22,555 nucleotides of DNA from positions 1 to 22,555 of the IMG/VR virus record IMGVR_UViG_3300046304_000020. One strand, 5' to 3'. Shown in pieces: positions 6,527 through 12,838 of the stretch. The notes beneath the pieces are model-generated. The model was not told where the DNA came from and searched no databases. It saw only the letters and a program-made list of their open reading frames with translations. The position numbers and the translations under genes were made by a program. The number at the start of each line of letters is the position of its first letter. Within the stretch, counting starts at the first letter, position 1. Source of the DNA: a virus.

Positions 6527-6750
6527 ACAAGCGGTCGGCCTACCTTGTTATGTTCGGACACATAGAGGCGGTGCGGTTAAACCTCCCTTCGGTGTCGGTA
6601 GAACAGGCTATGGGTCAATTTTTAGATAAGTATGACCTTGACATCGAACTGCGTTCCGCCATGCGTGAATATTACCGTATGCAAAAAGAGTTAATAGAAT
6701 TAAGCCGCACCGAGGCGTTTCTTGGCAAGAGAATTGGAAATGTAGTTTAG
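6484..6750 (+). CDS. 88-aa helical protein, island 2
   Basis: ATG at 6484 lies inside the end of the 68-aa gene (43-bp overlap); TAG at 6748-6750. The product is predicted helical with a hydrophobic face early (NLLEFTTF) and a charged C-terminal helix (REYYRMQKELIELSRTEAFL). An alternative start at 6550 (MFGHIEAV) would remove the overlap. Its last 51 bp overlap the 3' end of the convergent minor head gene, so both strands are coding there. No family is recognised. Confidence 0.5.
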   Translation: MAAVKNLLEFTTFLNKRSAYLVMFGHIEAVRLNLPSVSVEQAMGQFLDKYDLDIELRSAMREYYRMQKELIELSRTEAFLGKRIGNVV

Positions 6751-7599
6751 CGTATGACGACACCGATGGCCACCGAGATCAATAAATGGGTCATATCCCC
6801 TGTTTTTCCCTTGAAAGTGCGGTTTTTTATCGTACCCACCGAAGGTGTCCTCCGCAGTGCCAAAGAGAGTTATCTGTTCATTGGTAAAGACTTTGCCATT
6901 CCTGTGTATGCAGAAATCGCGTGATTCTTTCACCAACCCCCCAGCATATACGGCATAGCCCATGCCTACCCTTTTAGATAGTTGGACATTTACCGAACGG
7001 TCAAATTGGGCGAAGCTGTCGTAGGCAAAGGTGTCGAAGTGTTTAGCAAAACCACCCTGTAATTCTTTTGTACCCTTTACTAATTCTCTGACCTCCTTTA
7101 TATATATGTCTCTTGGTTTGACGGGTGAGATTATTGCTTTCAATGTCATTTGTTTGATTTCATTTCTAAGGCCTGTGTCTTTGACGAATGACTCCAAGAA
7201 ACCACCTTTGGTTAGTGCCTGTCCATTTTCGCTGATGCCAAAGCGTTGAAAGGTTCTTTGCTTTACTATCTCGGCATTTTCTTCTGCCATAGTGGGAACG
7301 ACAGATTGGTAATAGGCGGTATTCAGCACCATTATCTCACTATATCCTTTGACCATTGTTTTTATGACGGGTAGGATTTCATCTTTTACGAACTGTTCCC
7401 AGAGGCGATCAATGTAATTGAGTTTTGCTATGTTTGATTTAGTGTTGGCCAATGTTCTGTCACCGTCTAATTTGGCAATAAACTTGTCTGTCAGTTCATC
7501 ATACAGCTTATTTTCAAGGCCTGTAACTTTCTTTCTCAGCAAGGTTTCCTTTGTGTCAAGCAGTTCTGCCTTCAGTTGTTCGTATTCAGGATAGTCCAT
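6700..7599 (-). CDS. Minor head protein, Mu gpF / SPP1 gp7-like (299 aa)
   Basis: ATG at 7599 shares its A with the portal stop (TAATG); TAA at 6700-6702. The N-terminal two thirds is helical and charged. The C-terminal domain has the head-morphogenesis signature: SRDFCIHRNGKVF (about residues 226-238) and later GGHRCRH (276-282), equivalent to the conserved Cys and His-x-Cys-x-C/H positions of gpF-like proteins. Family members join the portal inside the head and are needed for head assembly or DNA ejection. Position straight after the portal is the classical one. Confidence 0.82.
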   Translation of the reverse strand: MDYPEYEQLKAELLDTKETLLRKKVTGLENKLYDELTDKFIAKLDGDRTLANTKSNIAKLNYIDRLWEQFVKDEILPVIKTMVKGYSEIMVLNTAYYQSVVPTMAEENAEIVKQRTFQRFGISENGQALTKGGFLESFVKDTGLRNEIKQMTLKAIISPVKPRDIYIKEVRELVKGTKELQGGFAKHFDTFAYDSFAQFDRSVNVQLSKRVGMGYAVYAGGLVKESRDFCIHRNGKVFTNEQITLFGTAEDTFGGYDKKPHFQGKNRGYDPFIDLGGHRCRHTLNYISNSLAKKRLGAA

Positions 7600-9425
7600 T
7601 ACTGCTGCATATCACCTTTTGGCAAAACTATTTCAGGTTCATTCTTTTTGTTTTCGGCCACGATGGAATCCACCTTTGCTTTTATGAGCATCTTTTGTTT
7701 TTCGTAGGTCATATCGTAGAACCACACTTCTTTCGCTTCCATTTCCAACTCCTCAAAGATAGGGTCGTAGTTGGCATATAGCGTTTTTGTAAATACCGTC
7801 ACCTCGTTGCCTGCCATGATCACAAGAATTTCTTCCTGTGTCTTGCCATTGAATGGATGGTGTCTGCTTTTGCACTCGTAGCGTTTCAATGCTACTTGGT
7901 CGTCACGGTAGATGTCTTTCATCACCTCGCCCGTTAGGTTTGTGCGAACCGCCCCTGGGGCATTTGATTGGTTGGCCATTTGAAGGTCGAGCAACTTTTG
8001 GTTGAAAGACTTTAGGCCGAAGTCAGATGGGGGAACGCGGTTGACGATCAGCCCATCGTCATTGTCGGTAAAGGCAGCACATATCCGCACTATCTCCATG
8101 TATATCTTGGCCATTTGGATAGCGTAGTCGTACAATGGGTCATACACATTTTGAAGGTCAATATTTTTGGCCGTAGCCGTTTTTTCAACGGTGTCCTGTG
8201 TGAATGTCTCGGAGTTAAAGCAGGCACGGTGGAACGATGTCCTGAGATACTCCTGCCATTCACCCATAAACTTCAGGAACTCCGTGTCGGGGTGGAAATA
8301 CACCACCAACTTAGAAATATCAATAACATCATCACCTTTTCTTGGAAGGTCGAATAGGATTACCTCCTGTGCCGATGTTGGAACCAATCGTGCTGTACCG
8401 CCGCACTTAGAACACTCATGTGGCTTTTGACCTGACGACGGACATAGCCCTGTCGAAGAATCTGGCTTACACCTATCGGCATACATCACTTTTTGCGGGT
8501 GTGCGTGAAGGGCTTGCGTCAAGTCCATCTCACTCACCGCCTTGATAGTCTTTTTAAGATATGGCACACCGCTATGGAAAGGGTTTACATAGGTTTCGCC
8601 CTGCGTGAAAATATCCTGAACGTATCCTATCCTTTTGGCCTGTACCATGCCTGCACCAGAAAAGTGTTTTTCGAGGGTATAGAATTTAGAGTTTGCTTTG
8701 TTGGATATAACCTCACCGCTTTGGTCACTGAGCGAAGTCGAAGTGGGTTGTTCAAACAATTCCGTTATCACCCATGCCCAATCGGTGAAGTAGAGGGTGT
8801 ATCTTGTGCCTTCCTTTGTTAGTGTGTCACCATTGGCGGCAACCTTTGAGAGTGTAATCTTTTCTTTGATAAACAGGTAGTTCAATGATCTGTCACGGTT
8901 ATAACCGTAGTCAATGGCCGAATGGGAAGAATATTCAACGGGTCTTGGTTTGGCTTTTTCTGTGGCTGAGTCGAAAGGGTCAAACTCCACCACTATCCAA
9001 GCGTTGGGGTCTGAGAAGGACAAGTCCTTCACCCTTGTTTTTAGGTAATGGTCAATAGAGTCGCCGCCATAGAAGGTATCTGTAACCTTTTGCAGTGCCT
9101 CTGTTTTTGTTTCAAAGCCTTCGCCTTTGTCACCTTGTTCAAAGTCGAGTTTATCAATCAGTGGTCTTGCTCGGTAGGTTTTCTCGTATGTCTTTATCAC
9201 ACCGCCTGTCATGGCAGGGGTGATGGATTCTGTCAGTGACACCCTTTGTTTAAAGTCTTCGGGAGATTCCCGCCGAACAACCTGACGGAGATCAACATCC
9301 TGACCTTCGCCCGTTATCATACGCATGTAGTATTCGGCCCATGTGACGGCCCTGTCGTACCATTTATGTTTAGGTTCTTTCTCAATAGCTTTGAGTACGT
9401 ACACCCTTGCCTGTTCTGTGTTCAT
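7599..9425 (-). CDS. Portal protein with an inserted zinc-finger-like loop (608 aa)
   Basis: ATG at 9425, TAA at 7599-7601. Size, charge and place between terminase and minor head protein mark this as the portal, the dodecameric ring through which DNA enters the head. The N-terminal region (WYDRAVTWAEYYMRMITGEG, about residues 22-41) and the tryptophan-rich clip/stem region fit. Cysteines 319, 328, 338 and 341 (CPSSGQKPHECSKCGG) form a zinc-finger-like loop that is not part of the usual portal core. Residues 228-235 (TSTSLSDQ) are encoded by a copy of the 22-bp interspersed repeat, a possible small insertion. Transcription likely starts at 9450-9482. Confidence 0.8.
   Translation of the reverse strand: MNTEQARVYVLKAIEKEPKHKWYDRAVTWAEYYMRMITGEGQDVDLRQVVRRESPEDFKQRVSLTESITPAMTGGVIKTYEKTYRARPLIDKLDFEQGDKGEGFETKTEALQKVTDTFYGGDSIDHYLKTRVKDLSFSDPNAWIVVEFDPFDSATEKAKPRPVEYSSHSAIDYGYNRDRSLNYLFIKEKITLSKVAANGDTLTKEGTRYTLYFTDWAWVITELFEQPTSTSLSDQSGEVISNKANSKFYTLEKHFSGAGMVQAKRIGYVQDIFTQGETYVNPFHSGVPYLKKTIKAVSEMDLTQALHAHPQKVMYADRCKPDSSTGLCPSSGQKPHECSKCGGTARLVPTSAQEVILFDLPRKGDDVIDISKLVVYFHPDTEFLKFMGEWQEYLRTSFHRACFNSETFTQDTVEKTATAKNIDLQNVYDPLYDYAIQMAKIYMEIVRICAAFTDNDDGLIVNRVPPSDFGLKSFNQKLLDLQMANQSNAPGAVRTNLTGEVMKDIYRDDQVALKRYECKSRHHPFNGKTQEEILVIMAGNEVTVFTKTLYANYDPIFEELEMEAKEVWFYDMTYEKQKMLIKAKVDSIVAENKKNEPEIVLPKGDMQQ
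8723..8744 (+). repeat. 22-bp interspersed repeat, copy C inside the portal gene
   Basis: GGTCACTGAGCGAAGTCGAA plus GT. Its outer ends (CACT...AGTG) are complementary, so it can form a loose hairpin. On the coding strand it keeps the portal frame and specifies TSTSLSDQ. I recall this sequence type as frequent in Bacteroidota chromosomes, which could not be checked here. Confidence 0.7.
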
Positions 9426-9449
9426 AGTCTTTCTTTATAAAAAGTTTGA

Positions 9450-9486
9450 CAAATATAAATCTAATTGATTTGATAATTCAAAAGTA
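9450..9486 (-). promoter_or_regulatory. Portal promoter, with a second overlapping -7 box
   Basis: Minus strand TTTG (9482-9479), 21 bp, TATATTTG (9457-9450), 24 bp before the portal ATG at 9425. The -33 TTTG is itself part of a second -7 box, TACTTTTG (9486-9479), which would give a transcript with a longer leader. Confidence 0.6.
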
Positions 9487-9538
9487 AGGTAGTAAGTTTG
9501 TTTTTTCATTATCAGGTTTAGTGGGTTTAGTAACATGG

Positions 9539-9566
9539 GGGCGGGGTAGTAGCCGCCCTTTCTTTT
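9539..9566 (+). terminator. GC hairpin with T-rich tail after the terminase gene
   Basis: GGGCGG (9539-9544) pairs with CCGCCC (9553-9558) around an 8-nt loop. The T-rich tail TTTCTTTTT follows on the plus strand, so as an intrinsic terminator it points rightward, although no plus-strand gene precedes it. It lies just past the end of the minus-strand terminase gene and may also end or attenuate that transcript. It could instead block antisense transcription into terminase. Confidence 0.5.
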
Positions 9567-9586
9567 TCGGCTACGTTCAATAACCG

Positions 9587-11119
9587 TCACTCAAAATAAT
9601 CATCAAAGCAGCTTGCAAGAAAATACTCAATAGCATCGCCTGCGTGACCATTTTTCTGATATTCCTGCCCCGAAGAATCTTTCACCTTAGTTTTTCTCTT
9701 ACCCCCGTCAGGCCCTTGGGTACACATGGTAAAGTCGGCCACAAGTTCACCGCAACGCGGGTCAACCTCGATGTCAATATTAAAACCACCGTAGAGCATC
9801 TTATTAAGAAAGTCTGCCCGTTTGACCACAGAAGGGTTGCTGTATAAAACCCTGTTAGAGCTTTTGTTGAGCAGGCCATCGGGGGCATATCCGATAAACT
9901 GTTCTATCATATCGTAGTTATGTTCGAAGTCTTTATTTTGGGTGCTGCGGGCGTGGCCCGAGGCGTCACCATATATAAAAGCACCTGAGTTGTGTTTTAG
10001 GATGTCGAAATACTTGTACCTTACCGCGAGGGCCGCACTTTCGGAGTTGCTGTCGGGTGGCCGCATAGGAAATTCATCAATGAATCTCACCTTATATCTA
10101 TTATCAACAAAAGCAATTTGGGCAATGCCGACATATAGATATGGTATGACGTTAAAGTCAAAGAAAATGTGCAGGGCGATGGTTGGGTCGTATGGGCATG
10201 GTTTGACGTGTTTGATATAATTATATTCATGGTAGAACTCTCCGCCCTGCTTCGACACTGGGCTGCCGAAGATAAACCTATCAATTTTATGTTGGTTGCC
10301 CGCAAAGTCTTCCAAAAGATTCTCTATGTACCCTTCGGGCAGGTTGGCCTTATTGGAATATATGGTAGAATTGATCACCAGCTTTCTTTCTGTCTCCAAC
10401 TTAAAATAGCTTTTAGCATATAGCTTAGAGACGATCTCCGAGTAGTGTTTTGGAAGGTCGAACCAATCGTTTATCCATTCCACCTTAGCGGGGGAAGTGA
10501 AAATATACAATGGGTTGAAGGACTTAACCACCTTGCCGTTTTCTGTCATCAGCGGAGCATCTTTGCTTGTCCTTGTCCACAGGCCGCTATTTTCATTTTC
10601 GTGAACCGTTTTAAGTGAATATTTTTTATCCCCATCGACCACAAAGATTGCCTTTTGACGGAGTCTGCCGACGATAACATCTTTCACGGCTTCTTCCCTT
10701 GTATCCTTAGTTTCATCGAGCAAGGCCCAAGCAAATTCAAAACCATCAATAAGCTGATAATTTTCAAGCGATGCAATACAAATCAGTCCGCCATTATAGA
10801 GACTAATCATGCCATCATAATCGGTCAGGGAGTGAAGTTTTGGCCAGTTATCCTGTGGGCGTTTGTTAACGACATAGTGAATATCCTTCACTAAGCCAAA
10901 CTCGTCATGCCACATATCGAACATTCTTTTGAGTGTAGCCCCTGAAAGTTGTTTATAGGCATTAGCGGCCACAAGGCCGATTGCATCGGGGAATTGGTCA
11001 AGAAACTTTATAGCCATCATGCCCAAAAGCCATGACTTGCCCGATCCAATCCCCGATACAAACAGGTTTCTTTCTTTATCCGAATTATAAATTTCTTTCT
11101 GAGGGTTTGATAGTGCCAA
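9587..11119 (-). CDS. terL: Terminase large subunit (510 aa)
   Basis: TGA at 9587-9589; the start is TTG at 11119, the first plausible codon ahead of the conserved N-terminus. Residues 23-29 (GIGSGKS) are the Walker A loop, W131-E136 (WALLDE) the Walker B with catalytic Glu, and TSP at 209-211 the coupling motif. The C-terminal nuclease domain has acidic residues at D321 (IFFDFNV), D385 (YGDASG) and D495 (HAGDAIEYF), as in RNase H-like terminase nucleases. The enzyme cuts concatemeric DNA and pumps it through the portal with ATP. Length is normal and no intron or break is seen. The small subunit is not adjacent; a candidate lies 1.7 kb away at 12839. Confidence 0.92.
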   Translation of the reverse strand: MALSNPQKEIYNSDKERNLFVSGIGSGKSWLLGMMAIKFLDQFPDAIGLVAANAYKQLSGATLKRMFDMWHDEFGLVKDIHYVVNKRPQDNWPKLHSLTDYDGMISLYNGGLICIASLENYQLIDGFEFAWALLDETKDTREEAVKDVIVGRLRQKAIFVVDGDKKYSLKTVHENENSGLWTRTSKDAPLMTENGKVVKSFNPLYIFTSPAKVEWINDWFDLPKHYSEIVSKLYAKSYFKLETERKLVINSTIYSNKANLPEGYIENLLEDFAGNQHKIDRFIFGSPVSKQGGEFYHEYNYIKHVKPCPYDPTIALHIFFDFNVIPYLYVGIAQIAFVDNRYKVRFIDEFPMRPPDSNSESAALAVRYKYFDILKHNSGAFIYGDASGHARSTQNKDFEHNYDMIEQFIGYAPDGLLNKSSNRVLYSNPSVVKRADFLNKMLYGGFNIDIEVDPRCGELVADFTMCTQGPDGGKRKTKVKDSSGQEYQKNGHAGDAIEYFLASCFDDYFE

Positions 11120-11143
11120 AATAATTTAGAATGAATCTAATGG

Positions 11144-11151
11144 CAAAAGTA
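11144..11151 (-). promoter_or_regulatory. -7 box of the terminase promoter
   Basis: Minus strand TACTTTTG (TAnnTTTG) ends 24 nt before the TTG start at 11119. No TTTG stands at the expected -33 position. It faces away from the plus-strand -7 box at 11166-11173, so the region is a compact divergent promoter. Confidence 0.45.
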
Positions 11152-11165
11152 ACCTATTTTGATTT

Positions 11166-11173
11166 TATCTTTG
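11166..11173 (+). promoter_or_regulatory. -7 box of a leaderless promoter for the 40-aa gene
   Basis: TATCTTTG, then ACCC, then ATG at 11178. The 4-nt spacing repeats that at 296, 1012 and 12198. No clear -33 TTTG is present. Confidence 0.48.
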
Positions 11174-11177
11174 ACCC

Positions 11178-11300
11178 ATGAATAGCAACAAACCAAGATT
11201 ATGTGAAAACTTCGGTGTCTGTGATGCAGAATGTCAGTGTATCTTAACAATCAACGCCCATTGGGATAATGATTTTACTGGAATAGATTCACCGGTTTAA
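11178..11300 (+). CDS. 40-aa cysteine-rich mini-protein
   Basis: ATG at 11178, TAA at 11298-11300. Cysteines at 9, 15, 19 and 21 (C-x5-C-x3-C-x-C) in the first half could bind a metal ion; the second half is acidic (WDNDFTGID). It sits directly behind a -7 box and 10 bp ahead of the winged-helix gene, so the two likely form one transcript. Function unknown. Confidence 0.45.
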   Translation: MNSNKPRLCENFGVCDAECQCILTINAHWDNDFTGIDSPV

Positions 11301-11310
11301 TAACAAAGTC

Positions 11311-11667
11311 GTGTCAGTAACAAATTTTGAAGAACTAACCTTAGAGCTAACGGACAAAGAGTTAAAGCTCATACCGCTATTAGAAAGTGGGTTTAGCCGT
11401 TACACCATAAACAACCCAATCAAATCGGCAGAGATAGTGGCCAAGTTAAACGCCAACCCGAACATTTCACTAAACTTCACAGGGCCACGCTTACGTAAAT
11501 GCGTCAACTACATCCGTTCCCGTGGCCGCCTGCCAATTATAGCAACCTCTGACGGCTATTTTGTCTCATACGACCCAACCGTCATCCAATCACAAATACA
11601 ATCACTCAGGGAACGGGCAAATTCAATCATCTCCTGTGCCGATAACTTAGAACATTTTTTAGAATGA
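11311..11667 (+). CDS. Winged-helix phage DNA-binding protein (118 aa)
   Basis: Start is GTG at 11311, TGA at 11665-11667. The middle segment GPRLRKCVNYIRSRGRLPII (about residues 58-77) followed by SDGYFVSYD (about 80-88) has the helix, turn and beta-wing layout seen in small phage regulators and replisome-organiser-like proteins. The C-terminal helix (IQSQIQSLRERANSI) could dimerise. It ends 7 bp from the convergent RepL-like gene. It may regulate the replication module or load replication proteins. The fold call is by pattern and the function is open. Confidence 0.6.
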   Translation: MSVTNFEELTLELTDKELKLIPLLESGFSRYTINNPIKSAEIVAKLNANPNISLNFTGPRLRKCVNYIRSRGRLPIIATSDGYFVSYDPTVIQSQIQSLRERANSIISCADNLEHFLE

Positions 11668-11671
11668 AAAG

Positions 11672-11690
11672 ATTTACTGTTTTAGTAAAT
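11672..11690. repeat. AT-rich inverted repeat at the 3' end of the RepL-like gene
   Basis: ATTTACT (11672-11678) and AGTAAAT (11684-11690) pair around GTTTT. The core TACT...TTTTAGTA resembles the 18-bp operators at 12218 and 12250. It may be a third binding site or a weak bidirectional terminator between the convergent genes. Confidence 0.4.
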
Positions 11691-12198
11691 TGTCCTTCTT
11701 GAAGTCGGAAAAGATTGTAGTCACCTTCTCATCATACAACCGCCCCTTCCTCCCTATGAAAGGATTGAGCATATAACAGACCCGCACCTCACCATATATC
11801 AACCCTTTAATCTGATATAAAATCCCTGCCTTCATTAACCTCTTCATTAACTGAATATACATCGCCTCCGACTTAACCTCTAAATACCTCTGTAACGTCT
11901 CATTCGTATGGGGCCTGTTCCCATTATAAACAATGCTCATAGGCGTTCTCACTACCACAGCCATCTTTAACACATTCGCCAAGTCAGAATTGTTTATCAT
12001 TCTCGCAATCACAGCCAAAGCAGCCGAATCTATCACAGCATAGTCACTTGAACTAATTACAACCATACCACTATTTTCATGCACCACCACCTTAGTTCCA
12101 TTCTTAGCCTCCGACGATAGCAACTCACCAGTGGATGAATTGTGATACTGACTTAAATCAACTTCTACCTTACGCGTTGCCTTTATTACCCTAACCAT
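11674..12198 (-). CDS. RepL-like winged-helix replication/regulatory protein (174 aa)
   Basis: The ATG at 12198 (MVRVIKATRKVEVDL) is preferred over an upstream in-frame ATG at 12297, because the intervening codons run through a promoter and two palindromes. TAA at 11674-11676. The centre has a winged-helix pattern (SEAMYIQLMKRLMKAGILYQ, then the wing and YMLNPFIGRKG), and the ending YMLNP...KG...F is typical of RepL-like plasmid and phage initiators. Beside it lie an AT-rich repeat block and operators sharing a 9-mer, as expected of an autoregulated initiator. A purely regulatory role is the main alternative. Promoter spacing predicts a leaderless mRNA. Confidence 0.55.
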   Translation of the reverse strand: MVRVIKATRKVEVDLSQYHNSSTGELLSSEAKNGTKVVVHENSGMVVISSSDYAVIDSAALAVIARMINNSDLANVLKMAVVVRTPMSIVYNGNRPHTNETLQRYLEVKSEAMYIQLMKRLMKAGILYQIKGLIYGEVRVCYMLNPFIGRKGRLYDEKVTTIFSDFKKDNLLKQ

Positions 12199-12202
12199 GC
12201 CA

Positions 12203-12210
12203 CAAATATA
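12203..12210 (-). promoter_or_regulatory. -7 box of the RepL-like gene, leaderless
   Basis: Minus strand TATATTTG, then TGGC, then ATG at 12198. The expected -33 position (about 12232-12235) has no TTTG and falls inside operator 1, so the promoter may be weak or activator-dependent, and bound protein should block it. Confidence 0.55.
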
Positions 12211-12217
12211 AGGCAAA

Positions 12218-12235
12218 ACTACTATTTTTAGTAGT
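12218..12235. promoter_or_regulatory. Operator 1, perfect 18-bp palindrome
   Basis: ACTACTA-TTTT-TAGTAGT, perfect 7-bp arms, lying 7 bp upstream of the -7 box of the RepL-like gene. Identical to operator 2, which starts 32 bp further on (about three helical turns). Confidence 0.7.
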
Positions 12236-12249
12236 CTGCAGCCTTTTAA

Positions 12250-12267
12250 ACTACTATTTTTAGTAGT
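12250..12267. promoter_or_regulatory. Operator 2, identical 18-bp palindrome
   Basis: Second perfect copy of ACTACTA-TTTT-TAGTAGT. Read on the minus strand both copies contain ACTAAAAAT, the same 9-mer found in two of the phased repeats at 12360-12512. Confidence 0.7.
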
Positions 12268-12359
12268 CCAAAAAATCCGCCGTAACCCACACCACACTTA
12301 CGTTACAACCACTTTTTTTAACCTCCTTCCCTTATTATTATTAGAAGCACCCCTTTCTG

Positions 12360-12512
12360 ACTAAAAAAAATTCTGTCAAAAAACCCCCTAATAACCCCCT
12401 TTTTAACTAAAAATCTCCACGAAGGTCTTACACAATACCCATTTTTACTAAAAAAATTCTAAGAAGGGTAGTTATTAAGTCTCTTTTTAACTAAAAATCT
12501 CCAAGAAGGGTA
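12360..12512 (+). repeat. Four imperfect repeats phased at 41-46 bp
   Basis: Core ACTAAAAA occurs at 12360, 12406, 12447 and 12490, each preceded by a T-rich run and, for the last three, followed by a GAAGG element. The copies at 12399-12426 and 12483-12510 match at 26 of 28 positions. The spacing is close to four helical turns, so a bound protein would sit on one face. Confidence 0.65.
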
Positions 12513-12718
12513 TATAGCCCTACTCATACCTACTGTATAGGGGGGTATAGGGGGCAAATGTTATATAATCCCTTTTATGTTAACTTGATTCCCTTGAATA
12601 AGTTGTAATAAATATACCCTACACATACATTTTGAATAATATAATACTTTTTAGGTGTTTTTAATAGTGTCTTCTAAGGGATAGTATAGGGCAAAAATTG
12701 ATTGATTGATTGTTTGGG

Positions 12719-12782
12719 ATTGACTACCTTTTTAGCCTATTTTATTACAACTACCTATTGACTACCTTTTTAGCCTATTTTA
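12719..12782 (+). repeat. Two perfect 26-bp direct repeats
   Basis: Copies at 12719-12744 and 12757-12782, beginning ATTGACTACC and ending AGCCTATTTTA, 38 bp apart start to start. They lie just beyond the 3' end of the small terminase gene. Confidence 0.75.
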
Positions 12783-12838
12783 AAGGGTTGTTCTATTGGG
12801 TCACCTTATTACAGAGACACTAACTAACGGTTGTTAGG

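Larger units (their letters stand above)
12299..12838. other. 540-bp gene-free AT-rich block, candidate replication origin
   Basis: No credible gene is seen on either strand. The block holds four phased repeats (12360-12512), a G-rich hairpin-forming stretch (CCCT/ATACC at 12518-12530 with GGTAT/AGGG at 12544-12552), a run of ATTG units near 12697-12712 and two perfect 26-bp direct repeats (12719-12782). Repeats, AT-richness and the adjacent RepL-like gene together suggest an origin of replication. A packaging (cos/pac) site for the neighbouring small terminase is an alternative. No consensus DnaA box was spotted by eye. Confidence 0.45.

Noticed and set aside
12199-12297. Upstream extension of the RepL-like protein by 33 residues
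   Set aside because: The extension would be read through both palindromic operators and the -7 box, and lacks protein-like conservation features; the ATG at 12198 fits the promoter.
12680-12720. ATTG tandem run as a CRISPR-like or microsatellite element
   Set aside because: Only four short units with no spacers; it is noted as part of the repeat block and nothing more.
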